From the NCBI GenBank assembly GCA_963815185.1, contig CAWFGC010000011.1:310001-374000 (forward strand): a DNA stretch of 64,000 nt, read 5' to 3'. Below, one piece after another: positions 26,876 through 36,957 of this stretch. Below the pieces are notes generated by a model that was not told the DNA's origin, did no database searches, and saw only the letters and a program-made list of their open reading frames with translations. This DNA comes from SHZL01 sp963815185. GTDB taxonomy: Bacteria > Pseudomonadota > Gammaproteobacteria > Xanthomonadales > SZUA-36. Position numbers and translations under genes: made by a program. The first letter of the stretch is position 1, and every line of letters starts with the position of its first letter.

Positions 26876-28870
26876 ATGTCGCTTGAATTCACATTACTGC
26901 TGATACCGGTGCTGCCCCTGGCGGCGGCGGTGATTGCGGGCTTGTTGCGCGGGCAGATCGGACGGGCTGGTGCACACTGGGTGACCATTCTCGGCGTCGC
27001 ATTATCGTTTGCCTTGTCGTGCTGGATTCTGTACCAGCAGGTCTTCGAGGGGCTGGCTACGCAAAACCTGAGCGTCTACACCTGGATGGTCTCCGATGGC
27101 ATCCGCTTCGAAGTGGGCTTTCTGATCGATCACCTGAGCACATTGATGATGTGCGTGGTGACCTTCGTGTCCCTGATGGTGCATGTCTACACCATTGGCT
27201 ACATGGCGGACGATCCCGGGTATCAGCGCTTTTTCAGTTACATCGCCTTGTTTACTTTTTCCATGCTCATGCTGGTGATGTCGAACAACTTCATGCAACT
27301 GTTCTTCGGCTGGGAAGCGGTAGGCCTGGTTTCCTACCTGCTGATCGGGTTCTGGTTCAATCGCGAATCGGCAATTTTCGCCAGCCTCAAGGCATTTCTG
27401 GTCAACCGCGTGGGTGACTTTGGCTTCCTGCTCGGCATTGCCGGCGTGCTCTATGCCAGTGGCTCACTGGATTATGCCGAAGTATTCAGGCAGGCCCCGG
27501 TGATCGCAACGCAGACCTTCAGCATCATTCCGGGTACGGAGTGGCAGTTAATCACCGTGATCTGCGTGTGCCTGTTCATCGGCGCGATGGGTAAGTCGGC
27601 GCAAGCCCCCCTGCATGTGTGGCTGCCTGATTCCATGGAGGGCCCGACACCGATTTCCGCCCTGATCCATGCCGCGACCATGGTGACCGCCGGCATATTC
27701 ATGGTGGCGCGCATGTCGCCGCTGTTCGAATACAGCGATGCGGCGCTGAGTTTTGTGATGCTGATCGGCGCCTTTACCGCGTTTTCCATGGGCCTGATCG
27801 GCCTTGTGCAAAACGACATCAAGCGTGTGATCGCCTACTCGACGCTGTCGCAACTGGGCTACATGACGGTAGCACTGGGTGTGTCCGCCTACTCGGCCGC
27901 CATTTTTCACCTGATGACACATGCGTTCTTCAAGGCCCTTTTGTTCCTGTGCGCGGGATCGGTGATTATCGCCCTGCATCACCAGCAGGATATGCGCTAC
28001 ATGGGTGGTTTGCGCCGTCAGATGCCCATTACCTGGCTCACCGCATGGGTGGGCACGCTGGCGCTGGTGGGATTTCCCTTCCTGTCCGGATTCTATTCAA
28101 AGGATTCCATCATCGAAGCCGTGGAGGCTTCGCACCGGTTTGGCAGCCCGGTGGCCTATTGGGCTGTGTTGCTGGGCGTTTTGATCACAGCCTTTTACAG
28201 TTTTCGCTTGCTGTACCTGACCTTCCACGGCAAGCCGCGCTTCGAAGTGGACCACAAGGCTGGCGCACACCCGCCCGATGGTGTCTTGCCGCACGAACCA
28301 AAAGAATCGCCCTGGGTGGTCACAGTGCCCTTGGTGCTGCTTGCAATTCCGTCATTGTTTATTGGCTATCTCACCATACAACCGGTGCTGTTCGGTGGCT
28401 GGCTCACCGATTCGATCAAGGTGCTGGAAGGACACGATGTCGTGGCGGAGCTTGGCCATCATTTTCATGGCTCCATGCCCATGGGTGTCCATGCGCTGAG
28501 TTCGGCACCGTTCTGGTTGATGATCTCGGGCTTTGTGCTGGCAACGGTTATCTACATTTTCCGCCCCGCGCTGGCAGATATTCTGCAGAGAAAAATGCCG
28601 GCCCTGCACCGCATCCTGCTCAACAAGTACTACTGGGATGAGTTGTATCAGGCGGTTTTTGTCAAACGCACCGTGCAGATCGGAAACAAGCTGTGGAAAA
28701 AGGCCGATGCGGGCTTTATTGACGGTTTGCTGGTCAATGGGTCGGCGCGGGTAGTCAATAACCTGGCCGCACGGGTAAGGTTGTGGCAAAGCGGTTACCT
28801 GTTTCAGTATGCCTTTGCGATGATCATCGGTTTGATCGGCATATTGGGCATTTGGGTGATGATTTTATGA
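26876..28870 (+). CDS. nuoL: NADH-quinone oxidoreductase subunit L
   Basis: NuoL is the distal antiporter-like proton pump with the long lateral helix. The 664-residue product includes FGWEAVGLVSYLLIGFWF (key Glu), MGKSAQAPLHVWLPDSMEGPTPISALIHAATMVTAG (key Lys) and DIKRVIAYSTLSQLGYM. A C-terminal segment from about residue 550 provides the lateral helix and final membrane helix (FAMIIGLIGILGIWVM). Length is typical. Intact. Confidence 0.97.
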   Translation: MSLEFTLLLIPVLPLAAAVIAGLLRGQIGRAGAHWVTILGVALSFALSCWILYQQVFEGLATQNLSVYTWMVSDGIRFEVGFLIDHLSTLMMCVVTFVSLMVHVYTIGYMADDPGYQRFFSYIALFTFSMLMLVMSNNFMQLFFGWEAVGLVSYLLIGFWFNRESAIFASLKAFLVNRVGDFGFLLGIAGVLYASGSLDYAEVFRQAPVIATQTFSIIPGTEWQLITVICVCLFIGAMGKSAQAPLHVWLPDSMEGPTPISALIHAATMVTAGIFMVARMSPLFEYSDAALSFVMLIGAFTAFSMGLIGLVQNDIKRVIAYSTLSQLGYMTVALGVSAYSAAIFHLMTHAFFKALLFLCAGSVIIALHHQQDMRYMGGLRRQMPITWLTAWVGTLALVGFPFLSGFYSKDSIIEAVEASHRFGSPVAYWAVLLGVLITAFYSFRLLYLTFHGKPRFEVDHKAGAHPPDGVLPHEPKESPWVVTVPLVLLAIPSLFIGYLTIQPVLFGGWLTDSIKVLEGHDVVAELGHHFHGSMPMGVHALSSAPFWLMISGFVLATVIYIFRPALADILQRKMPALHRILLNKYYWDELYQAVFVKRTVQIGNKLWKKADAGFIDGLLVNGSARVVNNLAARVRLWQSGYLFQYAFAMIIGLIGILGIWVMIL

Positions 28871-28885
28871 AGAGGCGGAACTGAC

Positions 28886-30429
28886 ATGGAATCCACCGGG
28901 CATCTGCTGAGCTGGCTGATCTGGATACCCATTATTGGTGGTGCCGTGGTTGCATCGCTGGGCGAGCAAAAAGCATCGCAGGCGCGCTGGTTGGCGCTGG
29001 CTGTCTCGATCCTTACCTTCATTCTGAGTATTTCGCTGTTTACCACATTCGATCGCGGTACGGCGGCAATGCAGTTCGTCGAACACACCGTCTGGATCGA
29101 TTCGTTCAATATCTTTTACTTCCTCGGGGTCGATGGATTTTCCGTGCCGCTGATCCTGCTGACGACGTTTTTCGGCGTGTTGGTGGTGATCGCCGGCTGG
29201 GAAGTCATCCGCGTCCGCGTACACCAATACATGGCTGCTTTCCTGATCATGGAAGGGCTCATGGTGGGTGTGTTCTCGGCACTGGACGGCATTCTGTTTT
29301 ACGTGTTCTTCGAGGCGATGCTGGTGCCCATGTTTCTGGCCATCGGCATGTGGGGCGGGCCCAGACGGGTTTACGCGACGATCAAGTTTTTTCTTTATAC
29401 CTTCCTCGGCTCGGTGTTCATGTTGGTCAGCCTGATCTACCTGTACATCCAATCGGGTTCCTGGTCCATTCTGGACTGGCACCAGTTTCCTCTGGGCGCC
29501 ACCGCCCAATCTGGCTGTTCCTGGGGTTTCTTGCCGCATTTTCGGTCAAGATTCCGATGTGGCCGGTACACACCTGGTTGCCGGATGCGCATGTTGAGGC
29601 GCCCACCGGCGGTTCGGTCGTACTGGCGGCCATCATGTTGAAAATCGGTGGTTACGGATTCATTCGCTTCAGCCTGCCGATCACTCCGGATGCCAGCAGT
29701 TCGCTGGATTGGCTGATCATCATGCTGTCATTGATCGCGGTGGTGTATATCGGTTTCGTCGCGCTGGTACAACAGGACATGAAGAAACTGATTGCCTATT
29801 CATCGGTATCCCACATGGGTTTCGTCACGCTGGGCCTGTTCATCGCTTTTGCGATCTTCCGTCATGGCACCGGCGGAAGGGGAGCGGCCCTCGGTGTCGA
29901 GGGCGCTATGGTGCAAATGATTTCTCACGGTTTTGTTTCAGGCGCGCTGTTCCTCTGCGTGGGGGTGCTGTATGACCGGCTGCACAGCCGCCTGATCAGC
30001 GACTATGGCGGCGTAGCCAACACCATGCCGTGGTTCGCCACCTTCGCGGTACTGTTTTTCATGGCCAATTCCGGTTTGCCGGGAACCAGCGGATTCGTCG
30101 GTGAGTTCATGGTCATTCTGGCGTCGTTCCAGGCCAACTTCTGGTATGCCTTCCTGGCCGGTTTGACCCTGATTCTGGGCGCCGCTTACAGTCTGTGGCT
30201 GGTCAAGCGCGTCATTTTCGGAAAAGTTGCAAGCCGGGAAGTGGCGGCTTTGGAGGACATCAACAAGCGTGAAGCATTTGTCCTTGCGGCCCTGGCCGCG
30301 GTAGTCCTGCTGGTCGGCTTGTGGCCGCAACCGCTGGTGGATCTGATGCATACCTCCGTGGCCGATCTACTGGTACACATCCAGCAATCCAAACTCCCGC
30401 TGGCGGATATCGCCACGGCTGGCATCTGA
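28886..30429 (+). CDS. nuoM: NADH-quinone oxidoreductase subunit M (one-base frame break)
   Basis: NuoM is the second antiporter-like proton pump. The first frame runs to SILDWHQFPLGATAQ and then leaves the family; the next frame goes on with WLFLGFLAAFSVKIPMWPVHTWLPDAHVEAPTGGSV. Adding one base near 29509 (probably one A) joins them into 514 residues, the normal length. Conserved LFYVFFEAMLVPMFLAIGMWGG (key Glu) and MKKLIAYSSVSHMGFVTLG are in place. The break is probably a read error. It is followed by nuoN after 12 bases. Confidence 0.95.
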
Positions 30430-30441
30430 GGCTCAGGGCGC

Positions 30442-31884
30442 ATGAACACTAATATCCTGCTCGCTGCACCGGAAATATGGGTACTGTGCATGGCCTGCTT
30501 TATCCTGGCAGTCGACCTGTATTTGGGTGAAGAGCGGCGTGGAATGATTCACCTGCTGGCAATGATCACGCTGATATTTGCCGCCATCATCACCATGCGC
30601 GCCGATTACCTGCACGATGGTTTGCGCTCGGCCACGGCGTTCGATGGCAGCTTCCTGCGCGACCCCATGGGGGACGTACTCAAGCTGTTCAGCTATGTGA
30701 CGCTGGCCTTCGTGTTTATCTATGCGAAGTTCTATTTGCGGCAATTCCGCATGTTTCGTGCCGATTTCTACACCTTGTCGCTGTTTGCGCTGCTGGGGAT
30801 CATGCTGCTGATTTCGGCTGACAGCCTGGTGATGATTTATCTCGGGCTGGAGATGACTTCATTGGCAACCTACGCACTGGTCGCCTTCGACCGCGATTCC
30901 TACCGGGGTTCTGAGGCCGCGATGAAGTATTTCGTGCTGGGCTCGATGGCGTCCGGCATGCTTTTGTACGGCATGTCGATGATTTACGGCGCGACCGGCA
31001 CTCTGGATCTGAACACCATAGCCACTGCAGTGAGTAACGCCGGCCGTGACGATGTGGTCCTTGTATTCGGGCTCGCTTTCCTCATCGTCGGTCTGGCCTT
31101 CAAGTTGGGCGTGGCGCCGTTTCATATGTGGATTCCCGACGTCTACGAAGGCGCGCCCGCCGGCATTACGCTGTTTATCGCCGCGGTGCCGAAAATGGCC
31201 GCTTTTGCGATGACGTTCCGCCTGCTCCAGACCGGACTGGGCGGTTTGCACAGTGACTGGCAGCAGATGATTTCCATACTTGCACTGCTCTCGATCGTGC
31301 TGGGAAACATCGCGGCCATTGCGCAAACCAACATCAAGCGCATGCTGGCGTATTCGACCATTTCGCATATGGGTTTCGTGCTGCTCGGTTTCCTGCCCGG
31401 CAGCAACGAGGGCTACGGGGCTTCGATGTACTACATCATCGTTTATTCCCTGATGTCGGCTGCGGCATTTGGCATGATCATCCTGCTTTCCGCCAATGGG
31501 GTCGAGGCGGAAAACCTGGATGATTTCAAGGGCTTGAACCAGCGCAATAACTGGTACGCGGCCGTTATGGCCATGGTGATGTTTTCGATGGCGGGCGTAC
31601 CGGTGTTTGTCGGCTTTTTTGCCAAATGGCTGGTGATCCAGGCGGCGCTGAACGCCGGGCTGGTCTGGCTGGCCATTGTCGCGGTTGTATTTGCGGTGAT
31701 TGGCGCTTTTTACTATTTGCGCGTGGTCAAGCTAATGTATTTCGATGATCCCAAGACCGAACAGGTGATCGTGGCGCCGGCGGATTTTCGTGCCGCCTTG
31801 TCCCTGAACGGCATCCTGATGATTGGCCTGGGAATATTTTCCAGTTCACTGATCGCGGTTTGCATGCAGTCATTCGCCGGTTGA
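30442..31884 (+). CDS. nuoN: NADH-quinone oxidoreductase subunit N
   Basis: NuoN is the third antiporter-like subunit and closes the operon. The 480-residue product has MIYLGLEMTSLATYALVAFDRDS with the key Glu, FKLGVAPFHMWIPDVYEGAPAGITLFIAAVPKMAAFA with the key Lys, and NIKRMLAYSTISHMGFVLLG. About 13-14 hydrophobic segments are seen. It is unbroken. The next gene is tRNA-fMet, 130 bases downstream; no clear terminator is seen between them. Confidence 0.97.
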   Translation: MNTNILLAAPEIWVLCMACFILAVDLYLGEERRGMIHLLAMITLIFAAIITMRADYLHDGLRSATAFDGSFLRDPMGDVLKLFSYVTLAFVFIYAKFYLRQFRMFRADFYTLSLFALLGIMLLISADSLVMIYLGLEMTSLATYALVAFDRDSYRGSEAAMKYFVLGSMASGMLLYGMSMIYGATGTLDLNTIATAVSNAGRDDVVLVFGLAFLIVGLAFKLGVAPFHMWIPDVYEGAPAGITLFIAAVPKMAAFAMTFRLLQTGLGGLHSDWQQMISILALLSIVLGNIAAIAQTNIKRMLAYSTISHMGFVLLGFLPGSNEGYGASMYYIIVYSLMSAAAFGMIILLSANGVEAENLDDFKGLNQRNNWYAAVMAMVMFSMAGVPVFVGFFAKWLVIQAALNAGLVWLAIVAVVFAVIGAFYYLRVVKLMYFDDPKTEQVIVAPADFRAALSLNGILMIGLGIFSSSLIAVCMQSFAG

Positions 31885-31971
31885 GTTTGCCGCCACCCGG
31901 CGCGGGCCTTATGGGGCTTGATTTTGCCGCTGCCAGGCCCTATGTGCTTGATTGATGTTGGCGCACAGACC

Positions 31972-32000
31972 TTGTATTAACTACCTGGAATCTATATTAT
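31972..32000 (+). promoter_or_regulatory. Likely sigma-70 promoter of tRNA-fMet
   Basis: TTGTAT (31972-31977) and TATTAT (31995-32000) are 17 bases apart, 14 bases before the tRNA gene. The sequence after the -10 box is GC-rich (GCCGCC), the kind of discriminator found at stable-RNA promoters under stringent control. This is read from consensus only. Confidence 0.55.
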
Positions 32001-32014
32001 TTGCCGCCTACTGA

Positions 32015-32091
32015 TGCGGGGTGGAGCAGTCTGGCAGCTCGTCGGGCTCATAACCCGAAGGTCGCAGGTTCGAATCCTGCCCCCGCTACCA
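32015..32091 (+). tRNA. Initiator tRNA-fMet (anticodon CAU)
   Basis: The gene is 77 bases with an encoded CCA. Acceptor pairs 2-7 are GCGGGG with CCCCGC, but position 1 (T) faces T72, an unpaired first position as in bacterial initiator tRNAs. The anticodon stem has the three G-C pairs of initiators (GGGCTCATAACCC) around anticodon CAT. The T arm is GGTTCGAATCC. Its place before rimP-nusA-infB matches metY in E. coli. A 1:72 mismatch of T:T rather than C:A is a small oddity. Confidence 0.95.
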
Positions 32092-32102
32092 GTTTCTGGA
32101 TG

Positions 32103-32123
32103 AAGGCCCCGCGGGGCCTTTTT
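32103..32123 (+). terminator. Rho-independent terminator after tRNA-fMet
   Basis: AAGGCCCC and GGGGCCTT form a stem (32103-32120), followed at once by T residues to 32123. It lies 12 bases after the tRNA CCA end. Read-through would feed the rimP leader. Confidence 0.8.
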
Positions 32124-32128
32124 GATGA

Positions 32129-32305
32129 ACTGTCAAAGCGATGATTGGTGCCTGACAGTGAGCTTGCGACACAATGGAAGATGCAATGAATTCATAAATT
32201 CGCATTGAACCATGATTGCCGCAGAACTGCGTGGGTCATGGGCTTGTTCCGGGAGAGTCCCGGTATGGGTTTGGTTGTCGCGAGGGGCTATTACGCCCTT
32301 TTTTT
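32129..32305 (+). ncRNA. Candidate rimP leader with attenuator hairpin
   Basis: The 256-base gap between the tRNA and rimP holds several pairing segments. ACTGTCA (32129-32135) pairs with TGACAGT (32153-32159). CCGGG and CCCGG form a small hairpin around 32249-32263. AGGGGC and GCCCTT with a six-base loop, followed by five T (32283-32305), make an intrinsic terminator about 43 bases before the rimP start. Rfam has a gammaproteobacterial rimP leader family thought to act by early termination; I have not tested this sequence against it. It could let NusA tune its own operon. Confidence 0.55.
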
Positions 32306-32347
32306 GTGTCCGTGGTACTGGGCGCGCTGACCGGGCCGGAGTTGATA

Positions 32348-32822
32348 TTGAACGTAGCCAAACTGACAGCGATATTGCAGCCTCTGGTGCAAGATCTGGG
32401 GTACGAATTTGTGGGCCTGGAGTTCAGCAGTCACCCCAAAAACCCGGTGTTGGTGCTGTACATCGACAAGGCGGAAGGAATCGCGATAGAAGATTGTGAA
32501 CGCACCAGCCGTGAAGTCGCTGCCTTGCTGGATGTGGAAGATCCGATCCCCGGGCACTACGTGCTGGAGGTTTCGTCTCCCGGACTGGACCGGCCCCTGT
32601 TCAGTCCTGAGCAGTTTGACCGGTTTACCGGTGAAGTCGTGCAGATCACGTTGTTTGCACCACTTGGGGGCAGGAGAAAATTCAAAGGCCGCATCCTGGG
32701 CGTCGCAGGATGAACAGGTCCGGATTGAACAGGATGGAGCAGAAGTTTCACTGCAACACGGCAATATTGCCAAAGCGCGGCTGGTGCCTGACTACGACAG
32801 CATTTTTGCTGGTAAAGCCTGA
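32348..32822 (+). CDS. rimP: Ribosome maturation factor RimP (one-base frame break)
   Basis: RimP helps 30S subunit assembly. TTG 32348 is preceded by GGAG (32338-32341) at six bases and gives MNVAKLTAILQPLVQDLGYEFVGLEF, the family start. ALLDVEDPIPGHYVLEVSSPGLDRPLFSPEQFDRFTG is diagnostic. The frame stops at 32713, while the next frame continues with DEQVRIEQDGAEVSLQHGNIAKARLVPDY. Removing one G at 32708-32709 joins them into 157 residues, a usual size. The break is probably a sequence error. It heads the rimP-nusA-infB operon. Confidence 0.93.
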
Positions 32823-32873
32823 GCACCCGTTTGCGGAAATTGATTTGACGGACGAACAGAGAGAAGAATCACG

Positions 32874-34371
32874 ATGAGCAAAGAGATTCTGCTGGTTGTG
32901 GATGCGGTATCCAACGAAAAAGGTGTCAGCAAGGATGTCATCTTCGGTGCCCTGGAAGCGGCACTGGCATCCGCGGCGCGTAAACTCAGCAACGATGAGC
33001 GTGATGTTCGCGTTTCGATCAATCGCGATACCGGCGATTACGAGACCTTTCGCCGCTGGCTGGTCGTCGACGACGACACCGAACTGGAATTCGAACACAG
33101 CCAGATGCCGCTCGAGGCAGCGCTGCTGATCGACCCGGACGTCGCGGTTGGCGGATTCATCGAGGAGCCGATGGAAAATGCCGAGTTCGGCCGCATTGCC
33201 GCACAGACCGCCAAGCAGGTCATTGTGCAGCGCGTGCGTGAAGCAGAACGCGCCCAGGTGGTCGAAGCCTACAGCAATCGCGCGGGCGAATTGATCAACG
33301 GCATCGTCAAGCGCGTTGAACGTGGAAATGTCTACATCGACCTCGGCGGCAATGCGGAAGCATTTATTTCTCAGCGCCACATGATTCCGGGTGAAACGGT
33401 TCGTCCCGGTGAGCGCTTGCGCGCCTATCTGTTTGAAGTGCGTGAAGAAATGCGCGGCCCGCAGCTATTTGCCAGCCGCACCATCGTTGAGTTTCTGGTG
33501 GCCTTGTTTGAACTCGAAGTACCGGAAATTGGCCAGGATCTGATTTCCATCATGGGCGGTGCCCGCGATCCCGGCCGGCGGGCCAAGATTGCTGTGCGCT
33601 CCAATGACCGGCGCACCGACCCGATCGGCGCCTGCGTGGGCATGCGCGGTTCCAGGGTGCAGGCCGTATCCAACGAACTGGCCGGCGAGCGCATCGACAT
33701 CATTTTGTGGGATGACAACCCGGCGCAATTCGTGATCAATGCGATGGCGCCTGCCGAGGTCGCCTCCATCGTGATGGATGAGGAAAATCAGTCGATGGAC
33801 ATCGCGGTGGAAGAATCCAATCTGTCACAGGCGATTGGCCGAGGCGGACAGAATGTCCGGCTGGCCAGTGAATTGACCGGTTGGTCGCTGAATGTACTGA
33901 CGGTAGAACAAGCCGTACAAAAAGGAGAAGAGGAATCCCGCGCGATCCTGGAACGATTCATGAAGCGTTTGGATGTCGGTGAGGATGTTGCCAACATTCT
34001 GGTGCAGGAAGGTTTCAGCAATATCGAGGAGGTTGCCTACGTACCTGAATCGGAACTTCTGGAAATCGAAGAGTTTGACGCCGAGATGGTGCAGGAAATC
34101 CGGCGCCGGGCACGTGATGCCCTGCTCACGCAAATGATCGCGAAGGAAGAAGTGCTGGATGAAAACCGTCCGGAAGCCGATTTGATGGAGCTGGATGGAA
34201 TGACCGAACGGTTGGCGTTCCGGCTTGGCGGAAAAAGGCATCCGGACTCAGGAAGACCTGGCGGAACTTGCGGTGGATGAACTCACTGAAATTGACGATA
34301 TGACCGATGAAACTGCGGCTGCATTGATCATGGCCGCCAGGGCGCCCTGGTTTGCAGAAGAAAACAAATAA
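32874..34371 (+). CDS. nusA: Transcription termination/antitermination protein NusA (one-base frame break)
   Basis: NusA binds RNA polymerase and controls pausing, termination and antitermination. The product has the N-terminal polymerase-binding domain, an S1 domain (ELINGIVKRVERGNVYIDLGGNAEAFIS), two KH domains (GACVGMRGSRVQAVSNELAGERIDIILW; QAIGRGGQNVRLASELTGW) and C-terminal acidic repeats. Near 34227 an extra G breaks the second repeat. Without it the chain runs RLAEKGIRTQEDLAELAVDELTEIDDMTDETAAALIMAARAPWF to the TAA at 34369, 498 residues in all. Length and domains are then normal. An RBS-like GAGAGAAG precedes ATG 32874. Confidence 0.96.
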
Positions 34372-34395
34372 GGCAGCGGCCCCAAGGAGCAAATT

Positions 34396-36939
34396 ATGTC
34401 GGACGTAAGTGTTGTACAGCTAGCTGAAGTACTCGGCGTCGATGTCGACAAATTGATTGCGCAGCTCACGGACGCAGGCATCCATGCGTCTTCTGGTGAA
34501 GACGCTGTCTCCAACGAAGACAAGAAAAAACTGCTGGCTTACCTGCGCAGCAGCCACGGCAAGATGGAAAGCGATGCCACAGCGCCGAAGAAAGTCACGC
34601 TAAAACGCAAAACCGTCAGCGAATTGCGCGTGCCTGGAAGTGGACCGCGGGCGAGGGCAACAGCCAGAACCGTAAACGTCGAAGTGCGCAAACGCCGCAC
34701 TTACGTCAAACGGGAAGTGGTGCAGGACCAGATTGGTGTCGAGTATTCGGATCGGGAGGAAGCCAGGAAAATTCTCGAGGAAACCCGTGCCGGGCGCGCG
34801 GAAGAAGAACAGCGCATGCAAAGCGCAAGCGAGAAAGCGCGCCTGCAGCGTGAAGAGGAACAGCGCAAGGCCGAGCAGGAACAGGCGGCCAAGGCGGCTG
34901 AAGAGAAGGCGCGCCTCGAGGCTGAAGAGAAAGCACGCGAGGAAGCCGCCCGCCTGCGGGAAGAAGACCTGGCACGGTTGCGCGAGGAAGAACGTACACG
35001 CAAGCAGGCGGATGATCAACGCCGCCGGGAAAAAGACAAGGGCAAGGCGGGAACCCGCTATGGGCGCAAGGAATTACATGTCGCGGAGGGGACGGTGGCC
35101 CGCCGCCGCAAGTCCCCTGTGCGCGTCAAGCCTTCCGGGCGGCCTTCAGAGCATGGTTTTTCACGCCCCACTGCACCGGTCACCCGTGAAATCGGAATAC
35201 CCGAAGCGATTACCGTAGCCGAACTGGCCAAGCTGATGGCGGTCAAGGCCGGTGAAGTGATCAAGGTCCTGATGCAAATGGGCATGATGGTCACGATCAA
35301 CCAGAGTCTTGACCGCGACACCGCGACCCTGGTGGTCGAAGAGATGGGCCACTCTGCGGTAGCGGCCGATATCAAGGACGTCGAGCAGGAATTGATCGCC
35401 GAAGAGGACGAAGCCATCTCCGGCGAAGAGGTGACGCGCCCGCCCGTCGTGACGGTGATGGGGCACGTAGATCACGGCAAGACATCGTTGCTGGACTACA
35501 TACGCAGCGCCCGCATCGCGGAAGGCGAAGCGGGCGGAATTACCCAGCACATTGGCGCCTATAATGTGGAAACCGCGCGCGGCACGATCACCTTCCTCGA
35601 TACGCCCGGCCATGCTGCGTTCACTTCCATGCGCGCCCGCGGCGCACAGGCGACGGATATCGTCATCCTGGTGGTGGCAGCCGACGACGGAGTCATGCCG
35701 CAGACCCGGGAGGCGATACAGCATGCGCGTGCGGCCGGCGTTCCGATCATCGTTGCGGTCAACAAGATCGACAAGCCGGATGCGGATATCGACCGGGTCA
35801 AGACCGAACTGTCGAAAGAAGAAGTGATCGCCGAAGACTGGGGCGGGCAGGATATTTTCGTCTATGTATCCGCCAAAACCGGCGAGGGAATCGATCAGTT
35901 GCTGGATGCCATCCTGTTGCAAGCCGAGGTGCTGGAGCTGAAATCGGTGGCGCAGGCCAGAGCGCGGGGCGTGGTAATCGAATCCAGCCTGGACAAGGGC
36001 CGCGGACCGGTCGCCACGCTGCTGGTGCAGCAGGGCACCCTGAACCGGGGCGACATGATTTTGGCCGGCCAGGAGTATGGCCGCGTGCGCGCCATGTTTG
36101 ACGAAGCCGGAGAAGCCATCGAGTCGGCCGGACCTTCCATGCCGGTGGTGGTGCTGGGCCTTTCCGGCGTGCCGCAGGCCGGGGACGAAGTGCTGGGGGT
36201 GACGAACGAGCGCAAGGCGCGGGAAGCTGCATCGCAACGCCATGACCGCAAACGTGAAACCCGCCTCGCACGGCAACAGGCCGCCAACCTGCAAAACCTG
36301 TTTGACAACATGGGCAAGGAAGAGCAAATCATCGTCAACCTGCTGATACGGGCCGATGTACAGGGCAGTGTGGAGGCGCTGCGGGATGCGCTGACGAAAC
36401 TCAGCAACGATGAAGTGCAGGTGAATGTCGTGGCCTCGGGTGTGGGCGCCATTACCGAATCCGACGCCTCACTGGCCCAGGCTTCGAGCGCCATCATCAT
36501 CGGCTTCAATGTCAGAGCAGATGCCGCCGCGCGCAAGATGATCCAGGAAAATGAGCTGGATCTGCATTATTACAGCGTCATTTACGACGCCATTGACGAA
36601 GTGACCAAGGCGATCAATGGTCTGCTTGGCACCGAGGTCAGGGAAAATATTATTGGACTGGCCGAGGTGAAAGAGGTGTTCCGCTCCTCCAGGCTGGGCG
36701 CCATTGCCGGCTGCCTGGTGGTGGAGGGTATCGTCAAGCGAAAAAACCCGATTCGGGTATTGCGTGACAATGTGGTGATTTTCGAAGGCGAACTCGAATC
36801 ATTGCGCCGCTTCAAGGACGAGGCCAGCGAAGTTCAATCCGGCACCGAATGTGGCATTGGCGTGAAGCAATACAATGACGTCAAACCGGGTGACCAGATC
36901 GAATGTTTCGAGCGCATCGAAGTTGCCAGAACGCTCTGA
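34396..36939 (+). CDS. infB: Translation initiation factor IF-2
   Basis: IF-2 is the GTPase that places initiator tRNA on the 30S subunit. The 847-residue protein begins with a small IF2-N domain, then a long charged coil of Glu/Lys/Arg/Ala (residues about 110-225), then a second IF2-N domain (PEAITVAELAKLMAVKAGEVIKVLMQMG). The G domain has VTVMGHVDHGKTSLLD, DTPGHAAFTSMRARGA and NKIDK, followed by domains II-IV (GIVKRKNPIRVLRDNVVIFEGELESLRRFKD). Intact, with normal size. It follows nusA by 24 bases. Confidence 0.97.
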   Translation: MSDVSVVQLAEVLGVDVDKLIAQLTDAGIHASSGEDAVSNEDKKKLLAYLRSSHGKMESDATAPKKVTLKRKTVSELRVPGSGPRARATARTVNVEVRKRRTYVKREVVQDQIGVEYSDREEARKILEETRAGRAEEEQRMQSASEKARLQREEEQRKAEQEQAAKAAEEKARLEAEEKAREEAARLREEDLARLREEERTRKQADDQRRREKDKGKAGTRYGRKELHVAEGTVARRRKSPVRVKPSGRPSEHGFSRPTAPVTREIGIPEAITVAELAKLMAVKAGEVIKVLMQMGMMVTINQSLDRDTATLVVEEMGHSAVAADIKDVEQELIAEEDEAISGEEVTRPPVVTVMGHVDHGKTSLLDYIRSARIAEGEAGGITQHIGAYNVETARGTITFLDTPGHAAFTSMRARGAQATDIVILVVAADDGVMPQTREAIQHARAAGVPIIVAVNKIDKPDADIDRVKTELSKEEVIAEDWGGQDIFVYVSAKTGEGIDQLLDAILLQAEVLELKSVAQARARGVVIESSLDKGRGPVATLLVQQGTLNRGDMILAGQEYGRVRAMFDEAGEAIESAGPSMPVVVLGLSGVPQAGDEVLGVTNERKAREAASQRHDRKRETRLARQQAANLQNLFDNMGKEEQIIVNLLIRADVQGSVEALRDALTKLSNDEVQVNVVASGVGAITESDASLAQASSAIIIGFNVRADAAARKMIQENELDLHYYSVIYDAIDEVTKAINGLLGTEVRENIIGLAEVKEVFRSSRLGAIAGCLVVEGIVKRKNPIRVLRDNVVIFEGELESLRRFKDEASEVQSGTECGIGVKQYNDVKPGDQIECFERIEVARTL

Positions 36940-36957
36940 TCCATAGCGAACCCGCAG

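Noticed and set aside
32015..32091. Elongator tRNA-Met
   Set aside because: The unpaired 1:72 position and three consecutive G-C pairs in the anticodon stem mark an initiator.
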